NCBI GenBank assembly: GCA_019115425.1
Contig: DXDO01000058.1
Coordinates: 1-9,159, forward strand
From: Candidatus Agathobaculum merdigallinarum
GTDB lineage: Bacteria > Bacillota > Clostridia > Oscillospirales > Butyricicoccaceae
DNA length: 9,159 bases
Direction of reading: 5' to 3'
Below the pieces are notes generated by a model. The model had not been told where the DNA came from. It worked only from the letters and a program-made list of their open reading frames with translations, and searched no databases. This document shows, in pieces, positions 1 through 5,695 of the stretch (position 1 is its first letter; each line of letters begins with the position of its first letter). Position numbers and translations under genes: made by a program.

Positions 1-795
1 GGCCTGTGCAAAAACAAGCGCTGCCTGTTCCCCTCGGCGTGCAAGAACCTCGAGGCCGACCACACGGATTACCTCAACCTGCTGCGCGAGCTGCGGCAGA
101 TCGAGGGCATCAAAAAGGTGTTCGTGCGCTCGGGCCTGCGCTATGACTACATGATGGCCGACCACAACGACGCGTTCTTCCGCGAGCTGGTCGAGCACCA
201 TGTCTCGGGCCAGCTCAAGGTCGCGCCCGAGCACATGAGTGATAATGCTCTGTATTATATGGGCAAACCTTCATTTTCCGTATATGAGCAGTTCCGCGAG
301 CGCTACGCCCGCATCAACCAGAAGCTGGGCCGCAAGCAGTATCTCGTGCCCTACCTGATGTCCTCCCACCCGGGCGCGACACTGGACGACGCGATCCTGC
401 TCGCGGAGTATCTGAACAAGGTCGGCTACATGCCGGAGCAGGTGCAGGACTTCTACCCCACGCCGGGCACGCTCTCGACCGCGATGTATTACACCGAGAT
501 CGACCCGCGCACGATGAAGCCGGTCTATGTGGCCAAAACGCCCGAGGAAAAGGCCATGCAGCGCGCGCTGCTGCAATGGCGGCGGCCGGACAAGCGGCCG
601 ATCGTGCTCGCGGCGCTCAAAAAAGCCGGCCGAGAGGACCTGATCGGTTACGGGAAAGAGTGCCTGATCCGTCCGAATCGCAATGAAAAGCCGCCCGCGC
701 CTGCGAAAAAGGCGGCGCGCCCCGTAAAGGCAGCTACGCCCCGCGCGCCGAAAAAGAAGGGCTGGGCCAAGGCCAAACCCAAGCGCAAGCGGTGA
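1..795 (+). CDS. ygiQ: YgiQ family radical SAM protein, C-terminal part (5' end outside window)
   Basis: Frame 1 is open from the first base to TGA at 793-795, giving 264 residues of a protein whose start lies upstream. The visible part begins in a Cys-rich stretch (C3, C8, then C15 before KNL). It continues through VRSGLRYDYM, a VAPEHMSD motif and QDFYPTPGTLSTAMYYT, then a TPEEKAMQRALLQW segment. This order matches the C-terminal half of YgiQ-type radical SAM proteins, including the DUF3362-like region. The radical SAM CxxxCxxC cluster motif would lie upstream and is not visible. The last ~40 residues are a Lys/Pro/Ala-rich basic tail with no recognisable fold; tails of this kind vary between members. 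The family's reaction is unknown to me. A strong terminator follows 34 bases after the stop, so this gene ends its transcription unit. The family call is solid; the function is not established. Confidence 0.92.
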   Translation, partial: GLCKNKRCLFPSACKNLEADHTDYLNLLRELRQIEGIKKVFVRSGLRYDYMMADHNDAFFRELVEHHVSGQLKVAPEHMSDNALYYMGKPSFSVYEQFRERYARINQKLGRKQYLVPYLMSSHPGATLDDAILLAEYLNKVGYMPEQVQDFYPTPGTLSTAMYYTEIDPRTMKPVYVAKTPEEKAMQRALLQWRRPDKRPIVLAALKKAGREDLIGYGKECLIRPNRNEKPPAPAKKAARPVKAATPRAPKKKGWAKAKPKRKR

Positions 796-829
796 CCTGT
801 CTGCGCGGGAATCACAACAGACATGCAAG

Positions 830-865
830 GAGTTCACCGGCCCTGCGGCAGGTGAACTCTTTTTT
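830..865 (+). terminator. Intrinsic terminator after ygiQ
   Basis: A perfect 9-bp stem pairs GAGTTCACC (830-838) with GGTGAACTC (851-859). Inside it, after one mismatch, GCC (840-842) pairs with GGC (847-849) around a CTGC loop. Six T residues follow directly (860-865). This is a textbook Rho-independent terminator on the + strand, starting 34 bases past the ygiQ stop. Confidence 0.93.
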
Positions 866-878
866 GCGCACAGAAGGA

Positions 879-906
879 TGGTTTTCGCTGTTTTATACGA
901 AAACCA
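879..906. repeat. Inverted repeat in the leader upstream of the methyltransferase
   Basis: TGGTTTTCG (879-887) is exactly complementary to CGAAAACCA (898-906) across a 10-base T/A-rich spacer. It lies downstream of the ygiQ terminator and about 26 bases upstream of the proposed -35 of the next promoter. No T run follows on either strand, so it is not a standard terminator. It could be an operator for a dimeric regulator or simply an RNA hairpin. The sequence does not decide between these. Confidence 0.5.
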
Positions 907-931
907 CGGCTGGAACAGCGTTCTTTTTTGA

Positions 932-960
932 TTGCGCAGCCTGACGTTTGGTGTTAGAAT
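932..960 (+). promoter_or_regulatory. Probable sigma-A type promoter for the methyltransferase
   Basis: A TAGAAT hexamer (955-960) carries an extended -10 TG at 952-953. Seventeen bases upstream lies TTGCGC (932-937), a weak -35 keeping only the TTG. Transcription would start near 967, leaving an untranslated leader of about 43 bases before the ATG at 1010. The position, just after a terminator and before the first gene of the next unit, supports the call. The -35 match is poor and the assignment rests on the extended -10. Confidence 0.5.
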
Positions 961-1009
961 AAAACTGATATACTATGTAATCTCAACATCGAAATGGAGA
1001 ATGTATTTT

Positions 1010-1876
1010 ATGTGGATCGCGGACAACTGGAAGGACTATGCCGTGCTTGACTGCGGCGGCGGCGAAAAGGTCGAGCGCTGGGGCAGTCAGGTGTTGGTAC
1101 GTCCCGACCCGCAGGCGATCTGGCCGCGTGATAAGGGCTGCCGCGCGTGGGACAAGCCAAACGCCATCTACCACCGCTCGAACGCGGGCGGCGGCAAGTG
1201 GGAGATCCGCAAGCTGCCCGAGCAGTGGGCGATCCATTACGGCGAGCTGACCTTCCAGCTCAAGCCCATGAGCTTCAAGCACACCGGCCTGTTCCCCGAG
1301 CAGGCAGCCAACTGGGATTTTATTGACCGCATGGTGCGCGGCGCGGGCCGTCCCATCAACGTGCTCAACCTGTTCGCCTACACGGGCGGCGCGACACTTG
1401 CCGCGGCGAATGCGGGCGCGTCGGTCTGCCATGTAGACGCATCCAAGGGCATGGTGCAGTGGGCAAAGGAAAACGCCGCCTCCAGCGGCCTTGCCGACCG
1501 TCCGATCCGCTGGATCGTGGACGACTGCAAGAAGTTCGTGCAGCGCGAGATCCGGCGCGGCCGCAAATACGACGCGATCATTATGGACCCGCCTTCCTAC
1601 GGGCGCGGTCCCTCGGGCGAGACGTGGAAGATCGAGGAGGATGTGGCCGACTTTGTCGAGCTGACCATGGGCGTATTGTCGGACAAGCCGCTGTTCGTGC
1701 TCATTTCGAGCTACTCGACCGGCCTTGCGCCCTCGGTCATGAGCTATCTGCTGGGCATCACCGCGGGCAGGCGCGCCGCGGGCCGCATCGAGGCGCAGGA
1801 ACTCGGCCTGCCGGTCGAGTCGACCGGGCTGGTGCTTCCCTGCGGATCGAGCGCAAGGTTTGTCGCGGTGGAATAA
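1010..1876 (+). CDS. Class I SAM-dependent methyltransferase, RlmI/RlmK-like catalytic domain
   Basis: The protein has 288 residues. The ATG at 1010 is chosen because GGAGA (996-1000) lies 9 bases upstream and the protein then starts MWIADNWKDYAVLDCGGGE. The in-frame ATG at 1001 abuts the ribosome binding site, and the longer frame from 932 would begin inside the promoter. The SAM-binding motif I is LFAYTGG (F122-G127) followed by an Ala-rich helix. The acidic post-I strand is VCHVDASKGM, and motif IV is DPPSYGRG (D193-G200), the catalytic-loop signature of Rossmann-fold methyltransferases. Motif I plus DPPSYGRG resembles the C-terminal methyltransferase domain of the 23S rRNA cytosine-C5/guanine-N7 enzymes RlmI/RlmK. 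The N-terminal PUA domain of those enzymes is absent, so the substrate cannot be assigned; rRNA is a guess from the family. It is probably the first gene of its unit. Fold call sure, substrate unsure. Confidence 0.9.
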   Translation: MWIADNWKDYAVLDCGGGEKVERWGSQVLVRPDPQAIWPRDKGCRAWDKPNAIYHRSNAGGGKWEIRKLPEQWAIHYGELTFQLKPMSFKHTGLFPEQAANWDFIDRMVRGAGRPINVLNLFAYTGGATLAAANAGASVCHVDASKGMVQWAKENAASSGLADRPIRWIVDDCKKFVQREIRRGRKYDAIIMDPPSYGRGPSGETWKIEEDVADFVELTMGVLSDKPLFVLISSYSTGLAPSVMSYLLGITAGRRAAGRIEAQELGLPVESTGLVLPCGSSARFVAVE

Positions 1877-1878
1877 GT

Positions 1879-1895
1879 TCGGGCGCGCACTGCGC
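1879..1895 (-). repeat. Partial copy of the GC-rich intergenic palindrome
   Basis: These 17 bases are identical to the reverse complement of 3086-3102, which covers most of the intact palindrome in the ecfA1-ecfA2 gap. Here the inner core GCGCA-C-TGCGC is kept, but the right outer arm is lost because 1896 onward does not pair. It starts two bases after the methyltransferase stop codon. It looks like a decayed or truncated member of the same dispersed repeat family in opposite orientation. Chance similarity of a GC-rich palindrome is possible but unlikely at 17 bases. Confidence 0.55.
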
Positions 1896-1953
1896 ATCCG
1901 GCACACAAGGGATGTCAATCAACCACTGGGAAGGGAAAAGGAGGAGTTGTACC

Positions 1954-2109
1954 ATGCCGACAGAATTTATGGCAACCTATTTGCAGGCATCGATCTTTGG
2001 TATCATCCCGCGGATCATCGGCGCGGCGATTTTCCTGATCGCGCTGTACTTTGTCATCAAAAAGGCGGTCAAGGACGCGATGGACGAATCCGGCCGGCCA
2101 AAACCCTGA
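1954..2109 (+). CDS. Small single-pass membrane protein of unknown function
   Basis: This is a 51-residue protein. A perfect AGGAGG (1939-1944) lies 9 bases before the ATG at 1954, which is strong evidence that the short frame is translated. Residues ~14-35 form one hydrophobic segment (IFGIIP, then IIGAAIFLIALYFVI). A positively charged stretch KKAVK and a short hydrophilic end follow, the layout of a membrane peptide with its C-terminus in the cytoplasm. It resembles tiny uncharacterised membrane proteins of Clostridia ending LYFVIKKAVK; I recall a DUF6019-type family but cannot confirm membership. It lies 77 bases after the methyltransferase and 35 bases before ecfA1 with no terminator between, so it may be transcribed with the transporter genes. 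A role with the ECF module is inference from position only. Confidence 0.78.
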   Translation: MPTEFMATYLQASIFGIIPRIIGAAIFLIALYFVIKKAVKDAMDESGRPKP

Positions 2110-2144
2110 CCTTTTCAACCCATTTTATTAAGGACGAATCATTT

Positions 2145-2993
2145 ATGTCTGAAATCATCAAAACCGAAAACCTGCAATACGCCTATCCGGTCGAGGAGGG
2201 CCAGCTTGCCGTGCCTGTTTTGAAAGGGGTCAACCTCTCGGTGGGGCGCGGCGAGTTCGTCGCCGTGCTGGGGCACAACGGCTCGGGCAAGAGTACGCTC
2301 GCGGGCTGCTTCAACGCCATCCGCCTGCCGACCGGCGGCGTGTGCTATGTCGATATGATGGACACGCGCGACGAAAACAACACCTATGAGGTGCGCAAGA
2401 CCGTGTCGATGGTGTTCCAGAATCCGGATAACCAGCTGGTCGCCACGGTCGTCGAGGAGGACGTGGCGTTTGCGCTCGAAAACATGGGCGTGCCGCCCGC
2501 GGAGATCCGAAAGCGCGTGGACGACGCGCTCAAGGCGGTCGGCATGTATGAATACCGGGGGCAGGCGCCGCACCGCCTGTCCGGCGGCCAGAAGCAGCGC
2601 GTGGCCATCGCGGGCGTGATCGCCATGATGCCGCGCTGCGTGGTGCTCGACGAGCCGACCGCCATGCTCGACCCGCAGGGGCGGCGCGAGGTCATGGCGG
2701 TCGTCCGCGAACTGAATAAGAAATACGGCATCACGGTCATCCTGATCACACATCATATGGATGAGGCCGTGCAGGCGCAGCGCGTGGTGGTCATGCACCA
2801 GGGCAACGTGCTCATGGACGGTACGCCGCGCGAGATCTTCACGCAGGTGGACACGCTGCGCGCCGCGTCGCTGACCGTGCCGCAGACCATCGAGGTGCTG
2901 TACGACCTCGACCGCGAGGACGGCGAAACCCTGCCCATCGACGCGCTTTCGGTCGCGGAATGCGCGGATATTCTGGAAAAATATCTGGCATAG
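2145..2993 (+). CDS. ecfA1: ECF transporter ATPase subunit EcfA1
   Basis: This 282-residue ABC ATPase is one of the two nucleotide-binding subunits of an energy-coupling factor transporter. It hydrolyses ATP on the cytoplasmic face so that EcfT can drive vitamin-binding S components. Visible motifs are Walker A GHNGSGKST (43-51), Q-loop VFQNPDNQ (Q92), signature LSGGQKQR (145-152), Walker B VVLDEP (D169, catalytic E170) and switch ITHHMDEA (H203/H204). The FQNPDNQ Q-loop is typical of EcfA1/CbiO subunits. The ATG at 2145 has AAGGA (2130-2134) 10 bases upstream, and the protein starts MSEIIKTENL as homologues do; an upstream extension in the same frame would overlap the small membrane protein gene. 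ecfA2 follows after an unusually long 151-base gap containing hairpins. Length and all catalytic residues are normal. The A1 rather than A2 label rests on gene order and the Q-loop. Confidence 0.95.
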   Translation: MSEIIKTENLQYAYPVEEGQLAVPVLKGVNLSVGRGEFVAVLGHNGSGKSTLAGCFNAIRLPTGGVCYVDMMDTRDENNTYEVRKTVSMVFQNPDNQLVATVVEEDVAFALENMGVPPAEIRKRVDDALKAVGMYEYRGQAPHRLSGGQKQRVAIAGVIAMMPRCVVLDEPTAMLDPQGRREVMAVVRELNKKYGITVILITHHMDEAVQAQRVVVMHQGNVLMDGTPREIFTQVDTLRAASLTVPQTIEVLYDLDREDGETLPIDALSVAECADILEKYLA

Positions 2994-2998
2994 CCTCC

Positions 2999-3020
2999 AG
3001 GGAGTACCCCCGTACCCCCT
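2999..3020 (+). repeat. Imperfect hairpin just after ecfA1
   Basis: AGGGAGTAC (2999-3007) pairs with GTACCCCCT (3012-3020) over a CCCC loop, with one A-C mismatch. The same bases read as a tandem direct repeat, GTACCCCC at 3004-3011 and 3012-3019. It starts five bases past the ecfA1 stop. No T run follows, so intrinsic termination is unlikely. It could slow exonucleases or be part of a composite repeat with the two hairpins downstream. Confidence 0.5.
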
Positions 3021-3026
3021 AGATAC

Positions 3027-3055
3027 GTCACATGGTTCCGCAGAAACCATGTGAC
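3027..3055 (+). repeat. Perfect 11-bp hairpin between ecfA1 and ecfA2
   Basis: GTCACATGGTT (3027-3037) is exactly complementary to AACCATGTGAC (3045-3055) around a 7-base loop. The RNA hairpin should be stable, but the following bases AATAACCCC lack a T run. It is therefore not a canonical terminator. It may be an mRNA-stabilising or processing structure between two subunit genes, or an arm of a small palindromic element. The pairing is seen directly; the role is unknown. Confidence 0.7.
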
Positions 3056-3081
3056 AATAACCCCTGATGCCGCCCAAGTAG

Positions 3082-3100
3082 GGGCGCGCAGTGCGCGCCC
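3082..3100. repeat. GC-rich 19-bp palindrome (REP-like intergenic element)
   Basis: GGGCGCGCA (3082-3090) and TGCGCGCCC (3092-3100) form a perfect inverted repeat with a single-base spacer. The context GTAGGGGCG...CGCCCG resembles short palindromes I recall as frequent between genes in Oscillospirales genomes, though I cannot count copies here. A 17-base piece (3086-3102) recurs inverted at 1879-1895. It lies 45 bases before the ecfA2 start. A GTG at 3091 inside it opens the ecfA2 frame but is not a credible start. Confidence 0.7.
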
Positions 3101-3119
3101 GATCCTATCAGTTGATATA

Positions 3120-3147
3120 CCAATCCACATTGGAGGACGATTCATTG
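3120..3147 (+). promoter_or_regulatory. Ribosome binding site and TTG start of ecfA2, with small overlapping inverted repeat
   Basis: GGAGG (3132-3136) lies 8 bases before the TTG at 3145, which opens the protein as (M)STILETRGL, the normal N-terminus for EcfA2. The ribosome binding site therefore decides the start against the GTG at 3091. CCAAT (3120-3124) and ATTGG (3129-3133) form a 5-bp inverted repeat whose right arm covers the first two bases of the GGAGG. A weak stem there could lower ribosome access. Whether it matters in the cell is unknown. Confidence 0.7.
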
Positions 3148-4014
3148 TCAACCATCCTTGAAACGCGGGGCCTGACCCATGTCTATGGCGCAGGCACCCC
3201 TTTTGAGCGCACCGCGCTCGACCACGTTGACCTGAAAATACAAAAAGGCGAGATCCTCGGCGTGATCGGCCACACCGGCTCGGGCAAGTCCACGCTGATC
3301 CAGCATCTCAACGGGCTTTTGAAGCCCACCGCGGGCGAGGTGCTGCTCGACGGGCAATCCATCTGGAACGAAAAGGGCAAGTGCGCGCGCGAAACGCGCT
3401 TCCGCGTCGGTCTGGTGTTCCAGTACCCTGAATACCAGCTGTTCGAGGAGACCATCGCCAAGGACATCGCTTTCGGCCCGACCAACATGGGCCTGCCGCA
3501 GGCGGAGATCGACGAGCGCGTGCTCGAATCCATGCGCGCAGTCGGTCTGGACGAAAATATGGCGAACCAGTCGCCGTTCGCGCTCTCCGGCGGCCAGAAG
3601 CGCCGCGTCGCCATTGCGGGCGTGATCGCCATGCGGCCGGACGTGCTCGTGCTGGACGAGCCCACCGCGGGGCTTGACCCTGCGGGGCGTGACGAGATTC
3701 TCGGCCTTGTCAAACGCTATCACGACCAGTCCGGCGCAACCGTGCTGATCGTCTCGCACTCGATGGAGGATATCGCGCGCCTTGCCGACCGCCTGCTGGT
3801 GATGAATCAGGCCAAGGTGCTGTTCTGCGACACCCCGCGCGAGGTATTCTCCCACGCGAATCAGATCATCGCGGCCGGACTGGACATCCCCATGATCACC
3901 AAGGTCATGCTCGAGCTGAAAAAGCGCGGGCATGATGTGGACACTTCGGTCTTTACTGTCGAACAGGCGCTGGACGTACTGCGCGCCTGCAAGCAGAAGG
4001 GGGGGATGCGCTGA
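3145..4014 (+). CDS. ecfA2: ECF transporter ATPase subunit EcfA2
   Basis: This 289-residue ABC ATPase is the partner of EcfA1 in the cytoplasmic ATPase dimer of the ECF module. Motifs are Walker A GHTGSGKST (42-50), Q-loop VFQYPEYQLFEETI, signature LSGGQKRR (147-154), Walker B LVLDEP (D171, catalytic E172) followed by TAGLDP, and switch VSHSMEDI. The FQYPEYQLFEET stretch is characteristic of EcfA2 and distinguishes it from EcfA1. Translation most likely starts at TTG 3145, set by GGAGG 8 bases upstream. The stop TGA (4012-4014) shares its last base with the ecfT start, so the two genes are translationally coupled. All catalytic residues are intact and the length is normal. Compared with ecfA1 it has a weaker start codon but a better ribosome binding site, so relative expression cannot be read from sequence alone. 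Confidence 0.95.
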   Translation: MSTILETRGLTHVYGAGTPFERTALDHVDLKIQKGEILGVIGHTGSGKSTLIQHLNGLLKPTAGEVLLDGQSIWNEKGKCARETRFRVGLVFQYPEYQLFEETIAKDIAFGPTNMGLPQAEIDERVLESMRAVGLDENMANQSPFALSGGQKRRVAIAGVIAMRPDVLVLDEPTAGLDPAGRDEILGLVKRYHDQSGATVLIVSHSMEDIARLADRLLVMNQAKVLFCDTPREVFSHANQIIAAGLDIPMITKVMLELKKRGHDVDTSVFTVEQALDVLRACKQKGGMR

Positions 4015-4817
4015 TGCTCAAGGATATCACGATCGGCCAGTTTTTCCCGGGCGACAGCGCCGTGCACCGGCTCGATCCGCGCGTCAAGATCGTGCTCACG
4101 GTCGCGTTCATCGTGCTGCTGTTTCTGGCGAACGGCCCGATTTCCTACGCGATCATTCTCGCGTTTCTCGGTATTATCATCGGCATTTCGCGCATCTCGC
4201 CAAAGCTCGTGGTGCGCGGACTCAAACCGGTGCTGTTCATCGTCATGTTCACCGCCGTGCTCAACCTCTTTTACACGCCGGGCGAGTATATCTGGCAGTG
4301 GGGTTTCCTGCATATCAGCCGCGAGGGCATCCGGACGGCTGTCTTTATGGTGATCCGCTTGATGCTGCTCATCATCGCGACCTCGATGCTGACCTACACC
4401 ACCTCGCCCATCCAGCTGACCGACGGCCTCGAGCGCCTGCTCTCGCCGCTCAAAAAGCTGCACGCGCCCGTGCATGAGCTTTCCATGATGATGTCGATCG
4501 CGCTGCGCTTCATCCCGACCCTGATCGAGGAGACCGAGAAGATCATCTCGGCGCAGAAGGCGCGCGGCGCGGATTTTGAATCCGGCAACCTGATCCAGCG
4601 CGCCAGAGCGATGATCCCGATCCTGGTGCCGCTGTTCATCTCGGCGTTTCGCCGGGCGGACGAGCTGGCGACTGCGATGGAATGCCGCCTGTACCGCGGC
4701 GACGTGGGACGCACCCGCATGAAGCAGCTCAAAATCGGACGCGTGGATATCTGTGCGGTCGTGATTTTCGCGCTGGTAACCGCGGCAGTCGTACTGCTGG
4801 GACGGTACGGCCTATGA
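4014..4817 (+). CDS. ecfT: ECF transporter transmembrane subunit EcfT
   Basis: This is a 267-residue integral membrane protein linking the EcfA1/A2 ATPases to exchangeable S components. Hydrophobic segments lie near residues 25-39, 43-59, 72-87, 107-128 and 242-262. The long cytoplasmic coupling region between the last two carries both signature motifs: AQKARG (180-185), matching the Ala-Arg-Gly consensus, and AMECRLYRG (221-229). The second motif has Cys where many EcfT proteins have Ala, and Leu after the key Arg (R225); the Arg is kept. The N-terminal FFPGDSAVHRLDPRVK is a hallmark of the family. The ATG overlaps the ecfA2 stop by one base, behind a G-rich run at 3999-4005. Its own stop overlaps the truA start by four bases. 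No S-component gene is nearby, consistent with a shared group II module. Confidence 0.95.
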   Translation: MLKDITIGQFFPGDSAVHRLDPRVKIVLTVAFIVLLFLANGPISYAIILAFLGIIIGISRISPKLVVRGLKPVLFIVMFTAVLNLFYTPGEYIWQWGFLHISREGIRTAVFMVIRLMLLIIATSMLTYTTSPIQLTDGLERLLSPLKKLHAPVHELSMMMSIALRFIPTLIEETEKIISAQKARGADFESGNLIQRARAMIPILVPLFISAFRRADELATAMECRLYRGDVGRTRMKQLKIGRVDICAVVIFALVTAAVVLLGRYGL

Positions 4818-5584
4818 ACATTGCGCTTATTTTGTCCTACGACGGGACAAATTACAACGGCTGGCAGGTGCAGAAAAACGGCCCCTCCATTCAGGAGAGC
4901 ATGGAGACCGCGGTGCTGCGTCTGCTCGGGCAGAAGGTGCACGTTTCCGGCGTGGGGCGCACGGACTCCGGCGTGCATGCGCGGCGCTATGTCGCGAACT
5001 TCAAGGCGGACTGCACCATCCCGATGGACCGCCTGCCCTATGCGCTGAACAGCTTTTTGCCCGAGGATATCGCTGTATCCGGCGCAGCGGCTGTGCCTGA
5101 GGGGTTTGACGCCCGCTTTGACTGCACCAAAAAGGAATACGCCTATTATATTTATCCGTCCACCCTGCGCGATCCGTTCCACGCGCGCTATGCCTACCGC
5201 TATAACTATCCGCTCGATACCCAGCGGATGCAGGAGGGCGCGCAGCGCTTTGTCGGCAAACAGGACTTTGCCGCCGTGCGCAGTCAGGGAACGCCGGTCA
5301 AGAGCACGGTGCGCACCGTGTTCTGGTGCGAAGTCGAGCCGGTGGACGACCTGATCCGCATCCGCGTATGCGGAGACGGCTTTCTGTACAATATGGTGCG
5401 CGCGATCGCGGGGACGCTGACCTATGTCGGCGGCGGCAAGCTCTCGCCGGACGACGTCAGCGCCATCCTGCGTTCGGGCGACCGCGAGCAGGCCGGTCCG
5501 ACCCTGCCTGCGAATGGGCTGTTCATGAACCGGCTGTGGTATGACCACACGCCTGAACTGGACCGGTTCCGGCTGGGGGAATGA
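4814..5584 (+). CDS. truA: tRNA pseudouridine(38-40) synthase TruA
   Basis: This 256-residue cytoplasmic enzyme isomerises uridines 38-40 in the anticodon stem-loop of tRNAs to pseudouridine. It is complete and of normal length. It opens MNIALILSYDGTNYNGWQVQ, the usual TruA N-terminus. The catalytic aspartate is D51 in VGRTDSGVHA. A second conserved block, FDARFDCTKKEYAYYI, follows near residue 98, and GDGFLYNMVRAIAGTL forms the C-terminal core. The ATG at 4814 overlaps the ecfT stop (ATGA, four bases), so translation is coupled to the transporter genes. ecfA1-ecfA2-ecfT-truA is a classic Firmicutes order. The ribosomal genes that often flank it (rplQ before, rplM-rpsI after) are absent here. 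No intrinsic terminator is obvious after the stop; only a 4-bp CCCG/CGGG hairpin without a T run is seen at 5597-5608. Confidence 0.96.
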   Translation: MNIALILSYDGTNYNGWQVQKNGPSIQESMETAVLRLLGQKVHVSGVGRTDSGVHARRYVANFKADCTIPMDRLPYALNSFLPEDIAVSGAAAVPEGFDARFDCTKKEYAYYIYPSTLRDPFHARYAYRYNYPLDTQRMQEGAQRFVGKQDFAAVRSQGTPVKSTVRTVFWCEVEPVDDLIRIRVCGDGFLYNMVRAIAGTLTYVGGGKLSPDDVSAILRSGDREQAGPTLPANGLFMNRLWYDHTPELDRFRLGE

Positions 5585-5695
5585 GCCTCTGCCGTGCCCG
5601 CATCCGGGTAGAAATCTGCATCAAACGGATAATTTTCAGGATTTATTCACATTTTCTTTCCCAAAACGCGATACAATGAGGAGGCGGAGATTTTC

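Noticed and set aside
909..929. Second terminator: GCTG/CAGC or GAAC/GTTC mini-stem followed by six T residues
   Set aside because: The stems are only 4 bp with 3-base loops, mutually exclusive, and sit just before the probable promoter. The strong terminator at 830-865 already ends ygiQ transcription.
932..1009. N-terminal extension of the methyltransferase from an upstream start at 932
   Set aside because: It would begin inside the proposed promoter, has no ribosome binding site, and encodes residues with no family resemblance. GGAGA sits 9 bases before the ATG at 1010.
3004..3019. Tandem GTACCCCC repeat as a possible CRISPR or iteron array
   Set aside because: There are only two copies of eight bases with no spacers. 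They are better explained as the two arms of a hairpin.
2139..3077. Long open frame on the - strand (about 312 codons) opposite ecfA1, and similar ones opposite other genes (for example 4394-5548 and 8105-9043)
   Set aside because: They mirror strongly supported + strand genes in GC-rich DNA, give His/Arg-rich composition without recognisable motifs, and are explained by codon bias of the real genes.
3091..3144. GTG at 3091 as the start of EcfA2, adding 18 residues
   Set aside because: It lies inside the GC-rich palindrome, has no ribosome binding site, and the added residues are unlike any EcfA2 N-terminus. TTG at 3145 has GGAGG at ideal spacing.
5646..5677. Promoter-like TTCACA and TACAAT before the DUF5711-like gene
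   Set aside because: The hexamers are 20 bases apart, and a start downstream of the TACAAT would fall inside the AGGAGG ribosome binding site at 5679-5684, leaving no usable leader.
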